Assembly (NCBI GenBank): GCA_046049215.1
Contig: JBJOER010000213.1
Span: 1 to 7,597, forward strand
Origin: JAJTFW01 sp046049215
GTDB lineage: Bacteria; Bacteroidota; Bacteroidia; AKYH767-A; OLB10
DNA: 7,597 bases
Direction of reading: 5' to 3'
The notes beneath the pieces were generated by a model. It made no database searches. It saw only the letters and a list, made by a program, of their open reading frames with translations, and had not been told where the DNA came from. The translations under genes and the position numbers were made by a program. Shown here one piece after another: positions 1-6,767 of the stretch (positions are counted from its first letter, which is position 1; each line of letters begins with the position of its first letter).

Positions 1-1
1 A

Positions 2-1258
2 ATGCAAGGCTGGGACGCGGAAAGCAATGCCGCCAGTTTACTCAGCGCCCTGGGCGTGACCGAAGACTTACACCAGAGGAAAATGGCCGAGATCGACGGC
101 AAGCAGAAAGTGCGTGTGCTATTGGCTCAGGCCTTGTTCGGCAATCCGGATATCCTGCTGTTGGACGAGCCTACCAACGACCTCGACGTGGATACCATCA
201 CCTGGCTCGAGAACTTCCTGGCCGATTTCCAAAATACGGTGATTGTTGTGAGCCACGACCGTCACTTCCTCGATACCGTATGTACCCACGTGGCAGATAT
301 CGATTTTGCCAAGATCCAGTTGTATTCCGGTAACTACAGCTTCTGGTATGAGTCGAGTCAGCTGGCGCTTCGTCAACGCTCCGACCAGAACAAGAAGGTG
401 GAAGACAAACGCAAGGAGCTCCAGGAATTCGTGGAACGGTTCAGTGCGAACGCATCGAAGTCGCGCCAGGCGACCAGCAGGAAGAAGCTGCTCGAGAAAC
501 TCGTAGTGGAAGAAATCCCGCCCTCTACAAGGAAGTATCCGGCCATCATTTTCAAAGCCGAACGCGACTGTGGCGATCAGCTGCTGCGGGTAGAGAACCT
601 GGCGAAAAAATCAATCGACGGCGAAACACTGTTCAATGGTATCACCTTCTCCATTGATAAGGGCGATAAGATCGCTATCATCTCACGTGAGCGCAAAGCC
701 GTAACGGATTTCTTCGAGATCATCACCGGCAACGATACCGAATTCGATGGTACGTTCGAGTGGGGAACCACCATCACCCGCTCTTATCTTCCCAACGACA
801 ATTCAGCTTTTTTCAAGGAAGAAATGAGCCTCATCGACTGGCTACGGCAGTTCAGCAAGGAGAAGGAAGAGACGTTTGTGCGTGGCTTCCTCGGAAAGAT
901 GCTGTTCAGCGGAGAAGAGTCGCTCAAGAAAAGCACTGTCCTCTCCGGAGGTGAAAAGGTGCGTTGCATGATCTCGCGCATGATGCTAACCAATGCCAAC
1001 TGCCTGATCCTCGACGAGCCCACCAACCACCTCGACCTGGAGTCGATCACGGCATTCAACAATGCCATGCAGGAGTGGAGGCACATCGCCTTGTTCAGCT
1101 CCCATGACCACGCCTTTACACAAACCGTGGCCAACCGGATCATCGAACTCACCCCGGGTGGTATCATCGACAAGCGCATGTCCTACGACGAGTACCTCGA
1201 GAACGAAGGGGTGAAGGAGATGCGCAACCGGTTTTATCCGGATGCGGTTCACGCTTGA
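2..1258 (+). CDS. ABC-F family ATPase, YbiT/YkpA-like, 5'-truncated by the window edge
   Basis: Cytosolic ABC-F protein: two ATP-binding cassettes on one chain and no membrane segment. Members bind the ribosome near the E site and affect translation or antibiotic tolerance; this copy's exact role is unknown. The visible 418 residues start inside cassette 1, which shows Walker B/D-loop ILLLDEPTNDLD (51-62, catalytic Glu56) and the H-loop in SHDRHF (84-89). A charged linker follows, with RFSANASKSRQATSR (146-160) typical of the YbiT type. Cassette 2 has signature LSGGEK (314-319), Walker B LILDEPTNHLD (335-345) and H-loop His368. Two motifs are degenerate: the cassette 1 signature (about 29-36, AEIDGKQK) and the cassette 2 Walker A (about 226-236), which lacks GxxGxGK[ST]. 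Full-length relatives are about 530-540 residues, so roughly 120 N-terminal residues, including Walker A of cassette 1, lie upstream. The ATG at position 2 is probably internal. The stop is TGA. Family call is firm; function is not. Confidence 0.93.
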   Translation: MQGWDAESNAASLLSALGVTEDLHQRKMAEIDGKQKVRVLLAQALFGNPDILLLDEPTNDLDVDTITWLENFLADFQNTVIVVSHDRHFLDTVCTHVADIDFAKIQLYSGNYSFWYESSQLALRQRSDQNKKVEDKRKELQEFVERFSANASKSRQATSRKKLLEKLVVEEIPPSTRKYPAIIFKAERDCGDQLLRVENLAKKSIDGETLFNGITFSIDKGDKIAIISRERKAVTDFFEIITGNDTEFDGTFEWGTTITRSYLPNDNSAFFKEEMSLIDWLRQFSKEKEETFVRGFLGKMLFSGEESLKKSTVLSGGEKVRCMISRMMLTNANCLILDEPTNHLDLESITAFNNAMQEWRHIALFSSHDHAFTQTVANRIIELTPGGIIDKRMSYDEYLENEGVKEMRNRFYPDAVHA

Positions 1259-1376
1259 TTTAGCCTGGATTTTTTAAACGCAGCGCACGCTACGGCTAGC
1301 AGTGTGTGTGGAGAGATCTTGTGTCTTTGTTTTATCCCTTCTAGATTTAAGTTGTTTTTGGGCCGGATGCAGGAAT

Positions 1377-1409
1377 CACAGCACTCTGCGTTTGTCGCAA
1401 AACGCTGTG
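1377..1409. repeat. Inverted repeat / possible RNA hairpin
   Basis: CACAGC (1377-1382) and GCTGTG (1404-1409) are perfect reverse complements. Between them TGCG (1387-1390) can pair with CGCA (1396-1399) around a five-base loop. A competing fold pairs GCGTTT (1388-1393) with AAACGC (1400-1405) around a six-base loop. No T-run follows, so it is not an evident terminator. Its role is unknown; it could be a decayed copy of a dispersed repeat, a leader structure or chance. Confidence 0.35.
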
Positions 1410-1504
1410 GTCACTGTGTTTAAACATCGTAATCGAATCACACGACGAGGTGGAGAATATACATTCAGGATCTATTTGGCGGGAGCAATCCTTCAACCTT
1501 TAAC

Positions 1505-1543
1505 GGCCCTTCGTCCGATAGCTATCGGACAGGCTCAGGGACC
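1505..1543. repeat. Composite palindromic intergenic repeat (REP-like)
   Basis: The core GTCCGATAGCTATCGGAC (1513-1530) is a perfect 18-base palindrome. It is flanked by arms that also pair: GG and CCCT at 1505-1510 match AGGG at 1537-1540 and CC at 1542-1543, with one bulged A. Removing 15 bases (1514-1528, TCCGATAGCTATCGG) leaves CCCTTCG joined to ACAGGCTCAGGG. I recognise that from memory as a common dispersed intergenic repeat in several bacterial groups. The element thus looks like one repeat nested in another, lying about 90 bases before the next gene. Genome-wide copy number was not checked. Confidence 0.6.
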
Positions 1544-1631
1544 AGATACAAATAGCTCATATGACATTTGTCATCCGGATATCTGATTGCAGCGATTAGA
1601 TCCACTTTCATTCGGGATTATTTTTACTCCA

Positions 1632-2378
1632 ATGAAACCGGGTTGTATCTCATTCTTATTCATCTTGTTTTTTACATGCTCGGTTCATTCTCAAGATGCC
1701 CGTGAGATCGTTCGGAAGGCTGATTTGAAAGCTCGCGGTGAGACTTCCATCACCGATATGAGTATGAAGGTTGTCCGCCCGAACTGGTCGAAGGAAATGC
1801 GCCTGAAGGCTTGGACAAAAGGCAATAAGCTGGCGATGATACAGATTCTTTCTCCAGCCAAGGAACGGGGAATTGTTTACCTGAAACGGGGAAAAGAAGT
1901 ATGGAACTGGATCCCTTCCATCGAACGAACGGTGAAGATGCCTCCATCGATGATGAGTCAGTCCTGGATGGGAACGGATTTCACCAACGATGATCTGGTG
2001 AAGGAGTTCTCCATCCTGGAGGATTATGTGCATACCCTGTTGGGCGAGGAGAACATTGGCGAGCGAATGTGTTACCGGATCCAATTGATTCCAAAGCCTG
2101 AATCGGCGGTGGTGTGGGGCAAGGTGATGTTGTGGATCGAAAAGGCCGAACTGGTGATGATGAAGGCAGAGTATTTCGATGAGGATAATGTCTTGGTCAA
2201 CCGCATGCTGGTGAATGAGGTAGGCCAATTGGGCGGCCGCTTGCTGCCAACCATCATCGAAATGACACCGATGGACAAGAAAGGGCAGAAGACCATCATT
2301 ACCAACCATACGATTGAATTCGACCGACAGGTAGCAGATGAATTTTTCTCGGTGAATCAAATGCAAAAGCTACCATGA
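1632..2378 (+). CDS. Secreted outer-membrane lipoprotein-sorting (LolA-like) protein
   Basis: Predicted periplasmic carrier of the LolA-like family (the TP_0789-type 'outer membrane lipoprotein-sorting protein' group), 248 residues. Relatives have an incomplete beta-barrel fold that binds a lipid or acyl chain in its cavity. The ATG at 1632 gives a clear signal peptide: a hydrophobic stretch at 6-17, then SVHS before Gln21. The TTG at 1587 stays in frame but adds 15 residues ahead of that signal, so I reject it. The strongest family mark is the block at about 91-132, with WNWIPSIERTVKMPPSMM followed by WMGTDFTNDDLV. The Cys at 16 has no proper lipobox, so a soluble rather than lipid-anchored protein is likely. 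Its stop overlaps the next start by 4 bases (ATGA), implying translational coupling. Placement before a LolCDE-like transporter suggests it receives cargo from it; the cargo is unknown. Confidence 0.88.
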   Translation: MKPGCISFLFILFFTCSVHSQDAREIVRKADLKARGETSITDMSMKVVRPNWSKEMRLKAWTKGNKLAMIQILSPAKERGIVYLKRGKEVWNWIPSIERTVKMPPSMMSQSWMGTDFTNDDLVKEFSILEDYVHTLLGEENIGERMCYRIQLIPKPESAVVWGKVMLWIEKAELVMMKAEYFDEDNVLVNRMLVNEVGQLGGRLLPTIIEMTPMDKKGQKTIITNHTIEFDRQVADEFFSVNQMQKLP

Positions 2379-3592
2379 TCCTACGTCTGGCTTGGCGCAA
2401 TATGTGGCGTAACCCGCGCCGAACCCTGATTACTTCGGCCTCGGTAGCCTTTGCTGTATTTCTGGCTATCACGATGAAGAGCCTGCAGACGGGTGTATTC
2501 GACAATCTTGTTCGCAACATGGTGAATTACTATTCGGGCTACATCCAGATTCACAAGCAGGGTTATTGGGATGAGCGTATCCTCGACAATGCTTTTCCGC
2601 TTGATTCCGTAGTGCTATCGGCCATCGATTCATCATCGGTTGTCAAAAAGTATACAATCCGGATCGAGACGTTCATCCTTGCTTCGAAAGGAGAGGCCAC
2701 ACGTGGCGCTTTCCTGTGTGGGACAGATCCGAAACTGGAAAAGCGATTGACCGCTCTGCATCACCGGCTTCAAAGCGGCGGGTTCCTTCAAGACAGGGGA
2801 GAGAGGGATGTATTGATAGGCGAGGGATTGGCTCGCAGACTTTCTTTGAACACGGGCGACACCCTGGTTCTTCTGGGACAGGGTATGTACGGTTCTGTCG
2901 CCGCAGGAAAATACCGGATCAAGGGGCTTTTGAAACTGGGTGCACCTGACCTCAACGATGCATTCATCCTGATGGATCTTCTTCAGGCGCAAGAGCTGCT
3001 CTCTGCTCCCGGCATGGCCACAGGAATCGCCATTGAACCGGTTGTTCCGGATCGGCTGGAGGAAAGTGTGCAATCGATAGGAAGGCATGTGGGTGGAGGA
3101 TTCGAGGTGATGTCGTGGAAGACCATGATGCCGGAGGTATGGAATCACATCCGGATCGATACGAACAGCCTCTATATCATGATGGGATTCCTTTATCTGA
3201 TTATCGCTTTCGGGATGTTCGGAACCGTTTTGATGATGACCAATGAGCGGAAATATGAATTTGGAATGCTTGTAGCGATCGGTTTACAGAAAGGACAACT
3301 TGTGCGAATCGTGCTTGTAGAAATCATCCTGATGGCGCTGCTGGGTGCTTTGTCCGGCATATTGCTGGGGTGGCCCGTGGTCTATTATTTACAGGAAGTG
3401 CCGCTGCACATGGGCGGCGATATGGCAGAGGCTTTCATTGATTATGGTTTCGAGCCGGTATTTCCTGCTCGACTTAACCATGAGGTTTTCATCGAACAGA
3501 CAGTCATCGTGCTCGGTCTTTCACTCCTGATGGCTATTTATCCGGTCATCAAATCCTTTCGCCTGGACCCCATCTCACTGATCAAACGCTGA
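2375..3592 (+). CDS. ABC transporter permease, FtsX/LolE/MacB type (first of a pair)
   Basis: Inner-membrane permease of the LolC/LolE class, 405 residues. It has the standard plan: short cytoplasmic N-terminus with WRNMWRNPRRT (7-17), membrane helix 1 (about 18-38), a large periplasmic MacB_PCD-like domain (about 39-264), then three helices (about 265-288, 311-339, 372-393) forming the FtsX domain. The cytoplasmic stretch TNERKYEFGMLVAIG (289-303) matches the coupling segment that contacts the ATPase in this family. Such permeases do not form open channels; they couple ATP hydrolysis to periplasmic movements, as in lipoprotein extraction by LolCDE. The ATG overlaps the LolA-like stop by 4 bases, and one base separates its stop from the next permease. 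The separate ATPase gene argues against a true MacB, and no MacA-type adaptor is visible. Substrate not determined. Confidence 0.9.
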   Translation: MILRLAWRNMWRNPRRTLITSASVAFAVFLAITMKSLQTGVFDNLVRNMVNYYSGYIQIHKQGYWDERILDNAFPLDSVVLSAIDSSSVVKKYTIRIETFILASKGEATRGAFLCGTDPKLEKRLTALHHRLQSGGFLQDRGERDVLIGEGLARRLSLNTGDTLVLLGQGMYGSVAAGKYRIKGLLKLGAPDLNDAFILMDLLQAQELLSAPGMATGIAIEPVVPDRLEESVQSIGRHVGGGFEVMSWKTMMPEVWNHIRIDTNSLYIMMGFLYLIIAFGMFGTVLMMTNERKYEFGMLVAIGLQKGQLVRIVLVEIILMALLGALSGILLGWPVVYYLQEVPLHMGGDMAEAFIDYGFEPVFPARLNHEVFIEQTVIVLGLSLLMAIYPVIKSFRLDPISLIKR

Positions 3593-3593
3593 T

Positions 3594-4802
3594 ATGCTCA
3601 TTAAAATCGCCTGGCGGAATCTGTGGCGGCATCCGGGCCGCAGCTTGATCATCGTCTTTGCCGTGATCATCGGTCTGTGGTCGATCCTTTTTCTTAGTGC
3701 ACTTTACGAAGGAATCGTCAGGCAACGGATCGCCGATGTGATCAATAGCGAATCATCACACATTCAGATCCATCACCCCTCATTCCGCGTGGATCAAACG
3801 CCGGTCTACACCGTGCCCGGTACAGATCGGGTTGTGAGGGCATTGCAGCAAGATACCCGAATCAAGTCGTTCAGTCTTCGCCAGGTCACCACCGGTATGA
3901 TCAATTCTACGGGTGGCAGCATGGGAGCCACCTTCATCGGTATCGAGAACGGGTTGGAAAAGAAGGTAACGGCGATCCATGAACATATCGTTGCCGGGAA
4001 TTATCTGCAGGACCCAAAACGTTCGGAGATCCTGATCGGTGAAAAACTTGCCCGTAAAATGAAATTGCATTTGAAAAGTAAAGTGGTCGTCCTTTGTCAG
4101 GATACGAGTGGCGATATTGTTTCCGGTGCATTTCGCGTACAGGGAATTTACAAGACCAACAACGAGCCCTTCGATGAGTCCCATGTTTTCATGCACAAAG
4201 AACAGTTGGCTTCCATGCTTGGATTACCGGGCTGTTCGCATGAAATCGCCATATTGCTGCAAGATCAAAAGCGACTGCAGGAAGTGTCGAACAACCTCAA
4301 GGCAGTCCTGCCCGGGAGAGAAATTAAAACCTGGATGGAACTATCCCCGGAGATGCGCTTGCTCGTGGGTGTTTTCGATGAATACATGATGGTGCTCATG
4401 CTGATCGTTTTTATGGCAGTTGCTTTTGGAATCGTGAATACCATGCTGATGTCCGTGCTCGAACGCAGCAGGGAGCTGGGGATGATGTTCGCGGTGGGGA
4501 TGAACAAACAGCGGGTATTCCTGATGGTCACCTTCGAGACATTTTTCCTCATGCTGGCCGGTTTACCTGCCGGAGTATTGGCCGGCATGGCTACGGTCAC
4601 CTATTTCGGACGGAGCGGTATTCAGTTCGGCCCGGAGAACATGATGTCGAACTTCGGATTCACCAATGTGGTTTATCCCGTTTTGACGGCAGATCATGTG
4701 GTTACAGCTGCTTCAGTGATCACATTCATCACCCTTGTTTCCTCCATTTATCCATCCCTTCGTGCAGTCATGATCAAGCCTGCCGAGGCCATTCGCAAAT
4801 GA
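3594..4802 (+). CDS. ABC transporter permease, FtsX/LolE/MacB type (second of a pair)
   Basis: Paralogue of the preceding permease with the same plan, 402 residues. It shows N-terminal IAWRNLWRHPGRS (5-17), helix 1 at about 18-38, a periplasmic domain at about 39-261, and helices at about 262-286, 308-337 and 367-388. The coupling segment is LERSRELGMMFAVG (289-302), closer to the usual family form (ERxREIGxxxAxG) than in the first permease. The two share the N-terminal motif, HIQIH/YIQIH at about 56-60, and EILIGEKLARKM/DVLIGEGLARRL at about 145-156. They have otherwise diverged, as expected for an old duplication giving a heterodimer like LolC-LolE. The start lies one base after the previous stop, and its own TGA overlaps the ATPase start by 4 bases. 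Which one, if either, contacts the LolA-like carrier cannot be told from sequence alone. Confidence 0.9.
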   Translation: MLIKIAWRNLWRHPGRSLIIVFAVIIGLWSILFLSALYEGIVRQRIADVINSESSHIQIHHPSFRVDQTPVYTVPGTDRVVRALQQDTRIKSFSLRQVTTGMINSTGGSMGATFIGIENGLEKKVTAIHEHIVAGNYLQDPKRSEILIGEKLARKMKLHLKSKVVVLCQDTSGDIVSGAFRVQGIYKTNNEPFDESHVFMHKEQLASMLGLPGCSHEIAILLQDQKRLQEVSNNLKAVLPGREIKTWMELSPEMRLLVGVFDEYMMVLMLIVFMAVAFGIVNTMLMSVLERSRELGMMFAVGMNKQRVFLMVTFETFFLMLAGLPAGVLAGMATVTYFGRSGIQFGPENMMSNFGFTNVVYPVLTADHVVTAASVITFITLVSSIYPSLRAVMIKPAEAIRK

Positions 4803-5491
4803 ATATGGACACAGTTATCGATGCCCACGAGATCACCAAGGTGTATGACCGAGAGACGATACCCGTTTATGCGGTCAACGGTGTTCACCTGCACGTAGAG
4901 CGCGGCGAGTTTATTGCCCTGAAAGGTCCTTCCGGCAGCGGGAAGACCACGGTGCTGAATATGATCGGTGGCCTTGACCGTCCGGATACGGGTGAGATTC
5001 TGATCGACGGCGTCGACATCACCAAGCTGGGTGGAAGGGAGTTGATCGATTTTCGTCTGCACAATATCGGTTTCGTATTCCAGGCTTACAATCTGATTCC
5101 CGTGTTGACTGCCGCCGAAAATATTGAGTTCACCATGCTTCTGCAGAAGCGGTCCAGGGAGGAGCGCAGGAAGCGGACACAGGAGTTGTTGAAGGAAATC
5201 GGATTGGTGGATCAGGCCGATCGCCTTCCTTCCAGACTCTCCGGAGGGCAACAGCAACGCGTAGCCGTAGCCCGGGCACTTGCACCCAAACCCCGTTTTG
5301 TGCTTGCGGACGAACCTACAGCCAATCTGGATTCAAAATCCGCATTCAACCTGCTCGACATTATGGCGCGATTGAATCAGGAGGAAAAAATCACCTTCCT
5401 TTTTTCTACACATGATCCGCGTGTCATCGAACGTGCCCGAAGGGTCATTACACTCGAAGACGGGAAGATTGTAGAGGATACTGCAAAATAA
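4799..5491 (+). CDS. ABC transporter ATP-binding protein, LolD/MacB type
   Basis: Cytoplasmic ATPase subunit of the transporter, 230 residues, a normal LolD length. All motifs are intact: Walker A GPSGSGKT (43-50), Q-loop Gln95 in FVFQAYNLIP, signature LSGGQQQR (147-154), Walker B FVLADEP with catalytic Glu172, D-loop ANLD (175-178) and H-loop His205 in STHD. The N-terminal YAVNGVHLHVERGEFIALKGPSG style is typical of the LolD/MacB/FtsE branch that drives FtsX-type permeases. The ATG at 4799 overlaps the permease stop as ATGA; an in-frame ATG at 4805 is an equally possible start and would remove two residues. It is the only ATPase in the block, so a homodimer driving the two permeases is the natural assembly. 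The next gene starts 5 bases after its TAA. Activity is well predicted; substrate is not. Confidence 0.94.
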   Translation: MNMDTVIDAHEITKVYDRETIPVYAVNGVHLHVERGEFIALKGPSGSGKTTVLNMIGGLDRPDTGEILIDGVDITKLGGRELIDFRLHNIGFVFQAYNLIPVLTAAENIEFTMLLQKRSREERRKRTQELLKEIGLVDQADRLPSRLSGGQQQRVAVARALAPKPRFVLADEPTANLDSKSAFNLLDIMARLNQEEKITFLFSTHDPRVIERARRVITLEDGKIVEDTAK

Positions 5492-5496
5492 TAATC

Positions 5497-6705
5497 GTGT
5501 CGACAATTCGTGTCCTCCCATTTTTGTTCCTGATGTTCTTGTTGACTAGCGAGTCAACAGGCCGTCCGCATGTCCTGGATCAGCAACACGAGGAAACTGA
5601 TTCGCTGACGAAAGGGATCGTGACGAAAGAACTGCATGGCTACATGAAGTTCATCCCTTCTGTCTACTTCCAGGACAGGGCAGATTCAGTATTCAGCGAA
5701 GGATTTTTGCACAATCGGATCAATTTAAAAATAAGCGATGGGAAAGGATTGCAGTTTCGAGCCGAGATGCGCAACCGTCTGTATTACGGCGAGGTTGTGC
5801 GTATGCAGCCCCAATTCGCTTCAATCGTAGACGACGATACGGGATGGGTGCGAATGGCTGTTCTCTGGGTAGATCAACCCGGCTTTGTCCTTCTTTCCAA
5901 TATCGATAGGCTGCAGGTCAGTTATGATGCCGGGCGCTATAGCCTTGTCCTTGGACGACAACGTATCAATTGGGGCATCAATACCCTTTGGAATCCGAAT
6001 GACCTGTTCAACGCCTGGAATTTTCTCGATTTTGATTACGAAGAACGTCCGGGAACGGACGCCATTCGCTTGAGATATAATGCATCAGAAACTGCATCAT
6101 TGGAATTGGCCTACTCTCCTGCTGAATCGGTTGAGTACCACACCGCCGCGATGCTTTGGCGTTTCAACCGTTCCCGATTTGATTACCAGTTGCTTGCCGG
6201 AAAGTACAAACACGATTTAGTCCTCGGAGGTGGATTTGCCGGTCATATCCGCCAAACCGGTTTCAAAGGGGAGGTTAGTTGGTTTAATCCTTTGTATGGA
6301 GGCTTGTACGGTGGTCAGACCATCGCTGCCTCCATTGAATTCGACCGTACATTCAAAAATGACTGGTACCTGAATACGGCTGTTTTGCACAACAGGGTGG
6401 AAGATGATTTCGATCTCACAGTGGCGGGAATTTATCGAAGTCGTGTAAGCCCGCGACAGCTCATGCCCTGGAGCTGGAATTTTTCAATAAGCGCATTGAA
6501 GCAAATTTCCCCGCCGATCAGTGCAAGTCTCGGACTTGTTTTTTCTCCGGAGGATGCTTCTACAATTTTATTGCCCGGCCTCAATTGGAATGTGGCAGAA
6601 AATTTTTACATAGACCTGATAGGTCAATCCTTTTTCAGTCGGCAGGCATCCAATTATCAGGTTGTCGTGAACAGTTTATACCTCAGGATACAATTGCGTT
6701 ATTGA
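5497..6705 (+). CDS. Putative outer-membrane beta-barrel protein in the transporter block
   Basis: 402 residues with no named family I can assign firmly. The GTG at 5497 gives a signal peptide (hydrophobic 6-17, likely cut near 20-22); the first in-frame ATG (5533) would break it, so GTG is preferred. No lipobox Cys is seen. After an acidic, glutamine-rich N-terminus (about 28-40) the chain alternates polar and hydrophobic residues with frequent Tyr and Trp, typical of transmembrane beta strands. It ends in YLRIQLRY, an aromatic terminus like the signal read by the BAM machine. The most notable segment is GRQRINWGINTLWNPNDLF (153-171), followed by ERPGTDAIRLRY (183-194). It resembles a motif in uncharacterised porin-like families such as DUF1302-type proteins, a comparison from memory. 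Its position 5 bases after the ATPase gene suggests it is the outer-membrane end of the same pathway. Barrel call is good; role is inferred. Confidence 0.8.
   Translation: MSTIRVLPFLFLMFLLTSESTGRPHVLDQQHEETDSLTKGIVTKELHGYMKFIPSVYFQDRADSVFSEGFLHNRINLKISDGKGLQFRAEMRNRLYYGEVVRMQPQFASIVDDDTGWVRMAVLWVDQPGFVLLSNIDRLQVSYDAGRYSLVLGRQRINWGINTLWNPNDLFNAWNFLDFDYEERPGTDAIRLRYNASETASLELAYSPAESVEYHTAAMLWRFNRSRFDYQLLAGKYKHDLVLGGGFAGHIRQTGFKGEVSWFNPLYGGLYGGQTIAASIEFDRTFKNDWYLNTAVLHNRVEDDFDLTVAGIYRSRVSPRQLMPWSWNFSISALKQISPPISASLGLVFSPEDASTILLPGLNWNVAENFYIDLIGQSFFSRQASNYQVVVNSLYLRIQLRY
5538..5561 (+). other. Hairpin at the 5' end of the barrel gene mRNA
   Basis: GTTGACT (5541-5547) pairs perfectly with AGTCAAC (5552-5558) around the four-base loop AGCG. 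Pairing extends outward by T-A, a T-G wobble and C-G to 5538 and 5561, giving a ten-pair stem. It lies inside the signal-peptide coding region, about 41 bases after the GTG start. It could slow ribosomes, affect mRNA stability or be chance; a hairpin of this size is not rare in several kilobases. Confidence 0.3.
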
Positions 6706-6710
6706 GTTTA

Positions 6711-6735
6711 TCAGGACAGGTTGAACCATTCCTGA
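6711..6735 (+). other. Hairpin after the barrel gene, possible weak terminator or processing site
   Basis: TCAGGA (6711-6716) and TCCTGA (6730-6735) are perfect reverse complements, and GGT/ACC inside (6719-6721, 6725-6727) can extend the stem beyond a 2x2 internal loop. It begins six bases after the barrel stop codon, where a terminator would sit. Only CTTTC follows, not a T-run, so intrinsic termination would be weak. It may instead protect the upstream mRNA end. Confidence 0.3.
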
Positions 6736-6767
6736 CTTTCATCAGTAAGAAATCAGCGATGGGATAG

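Larger units (their letters stand above)
1259..1631. other. Non-coding intergenic stretch with structured repeats
   Basis: This 373-base gap separates the ABC-F gene from the five-gene transport block. I see no convincing gene in it. It holds a branched inverted repeat (1377-1409) and a composite palindrome (1505-1543), both listed separately. No clear intrinsic terminator follows the ABC-F stop: there is a run of six T at 1270-1275 but no strong stem before it. The promoter of the downstream block probably lies here. The nearest match to the Bacteroidota pattern (TTTG, 19-21 bases, TAnnTTTG) is TTG at 1319-1321, 20 bases, then TAGATTTA at 1342-1349; it is imperfect and would leave a leader of nearly 300 bases. 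Confidence 0.7.

Noticed and set aside
1268..1275. T-run after the ABC-F stop as an intrinsic terminator
   Set aside because: Only a three-pair stem (GCG/CGC at 1244-1254) is seen upstream, too weak and too far from the T-run.
1319..1349. Candidate promoter TTG, 20 bases, TAGATTTA
   Set aside because: Both boxes are imperfect and the leader would be nearly 300 bases, so it is mentioned in the intergenic entry but not called as a promoter.
1302..1586. 94-codon open frame between the ABC-F gene and the LolA-like gene
   Set aside because: It starts at GTG, has no recognisable domain, has an odd Cys/Arg-rich composition and runs straight through both inverted repeats, so it is most likely non-coding.
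1587..1631. Upstream TTG start extending the LolA-like protein by 15 residues
   Set aside because: It would place extra residues before a clean signal peptide that begins at the ATG 1632.
1656..2366. Long antisense open frame (236 codons) opposite the LolA-like gene
   Set aside because: It is a frame shadow: rich in His/Gln, without a domain, and fully inside a strongly supported gene on the other strand.
4748..5257. Antisense open frame (169 codons) opposite the ATPase gene
   Set aside because: It covers the Walker A and signature coding region of a clear ATPase and shows no domain of its own.
2375..5491. A MacAB-type efflux pump
   Set aside because: MacB carries its ATPase fused to the permease and works with a MacA adaptor; here the ATPase is separate, two permeases are present and no adaptor gene is visible.
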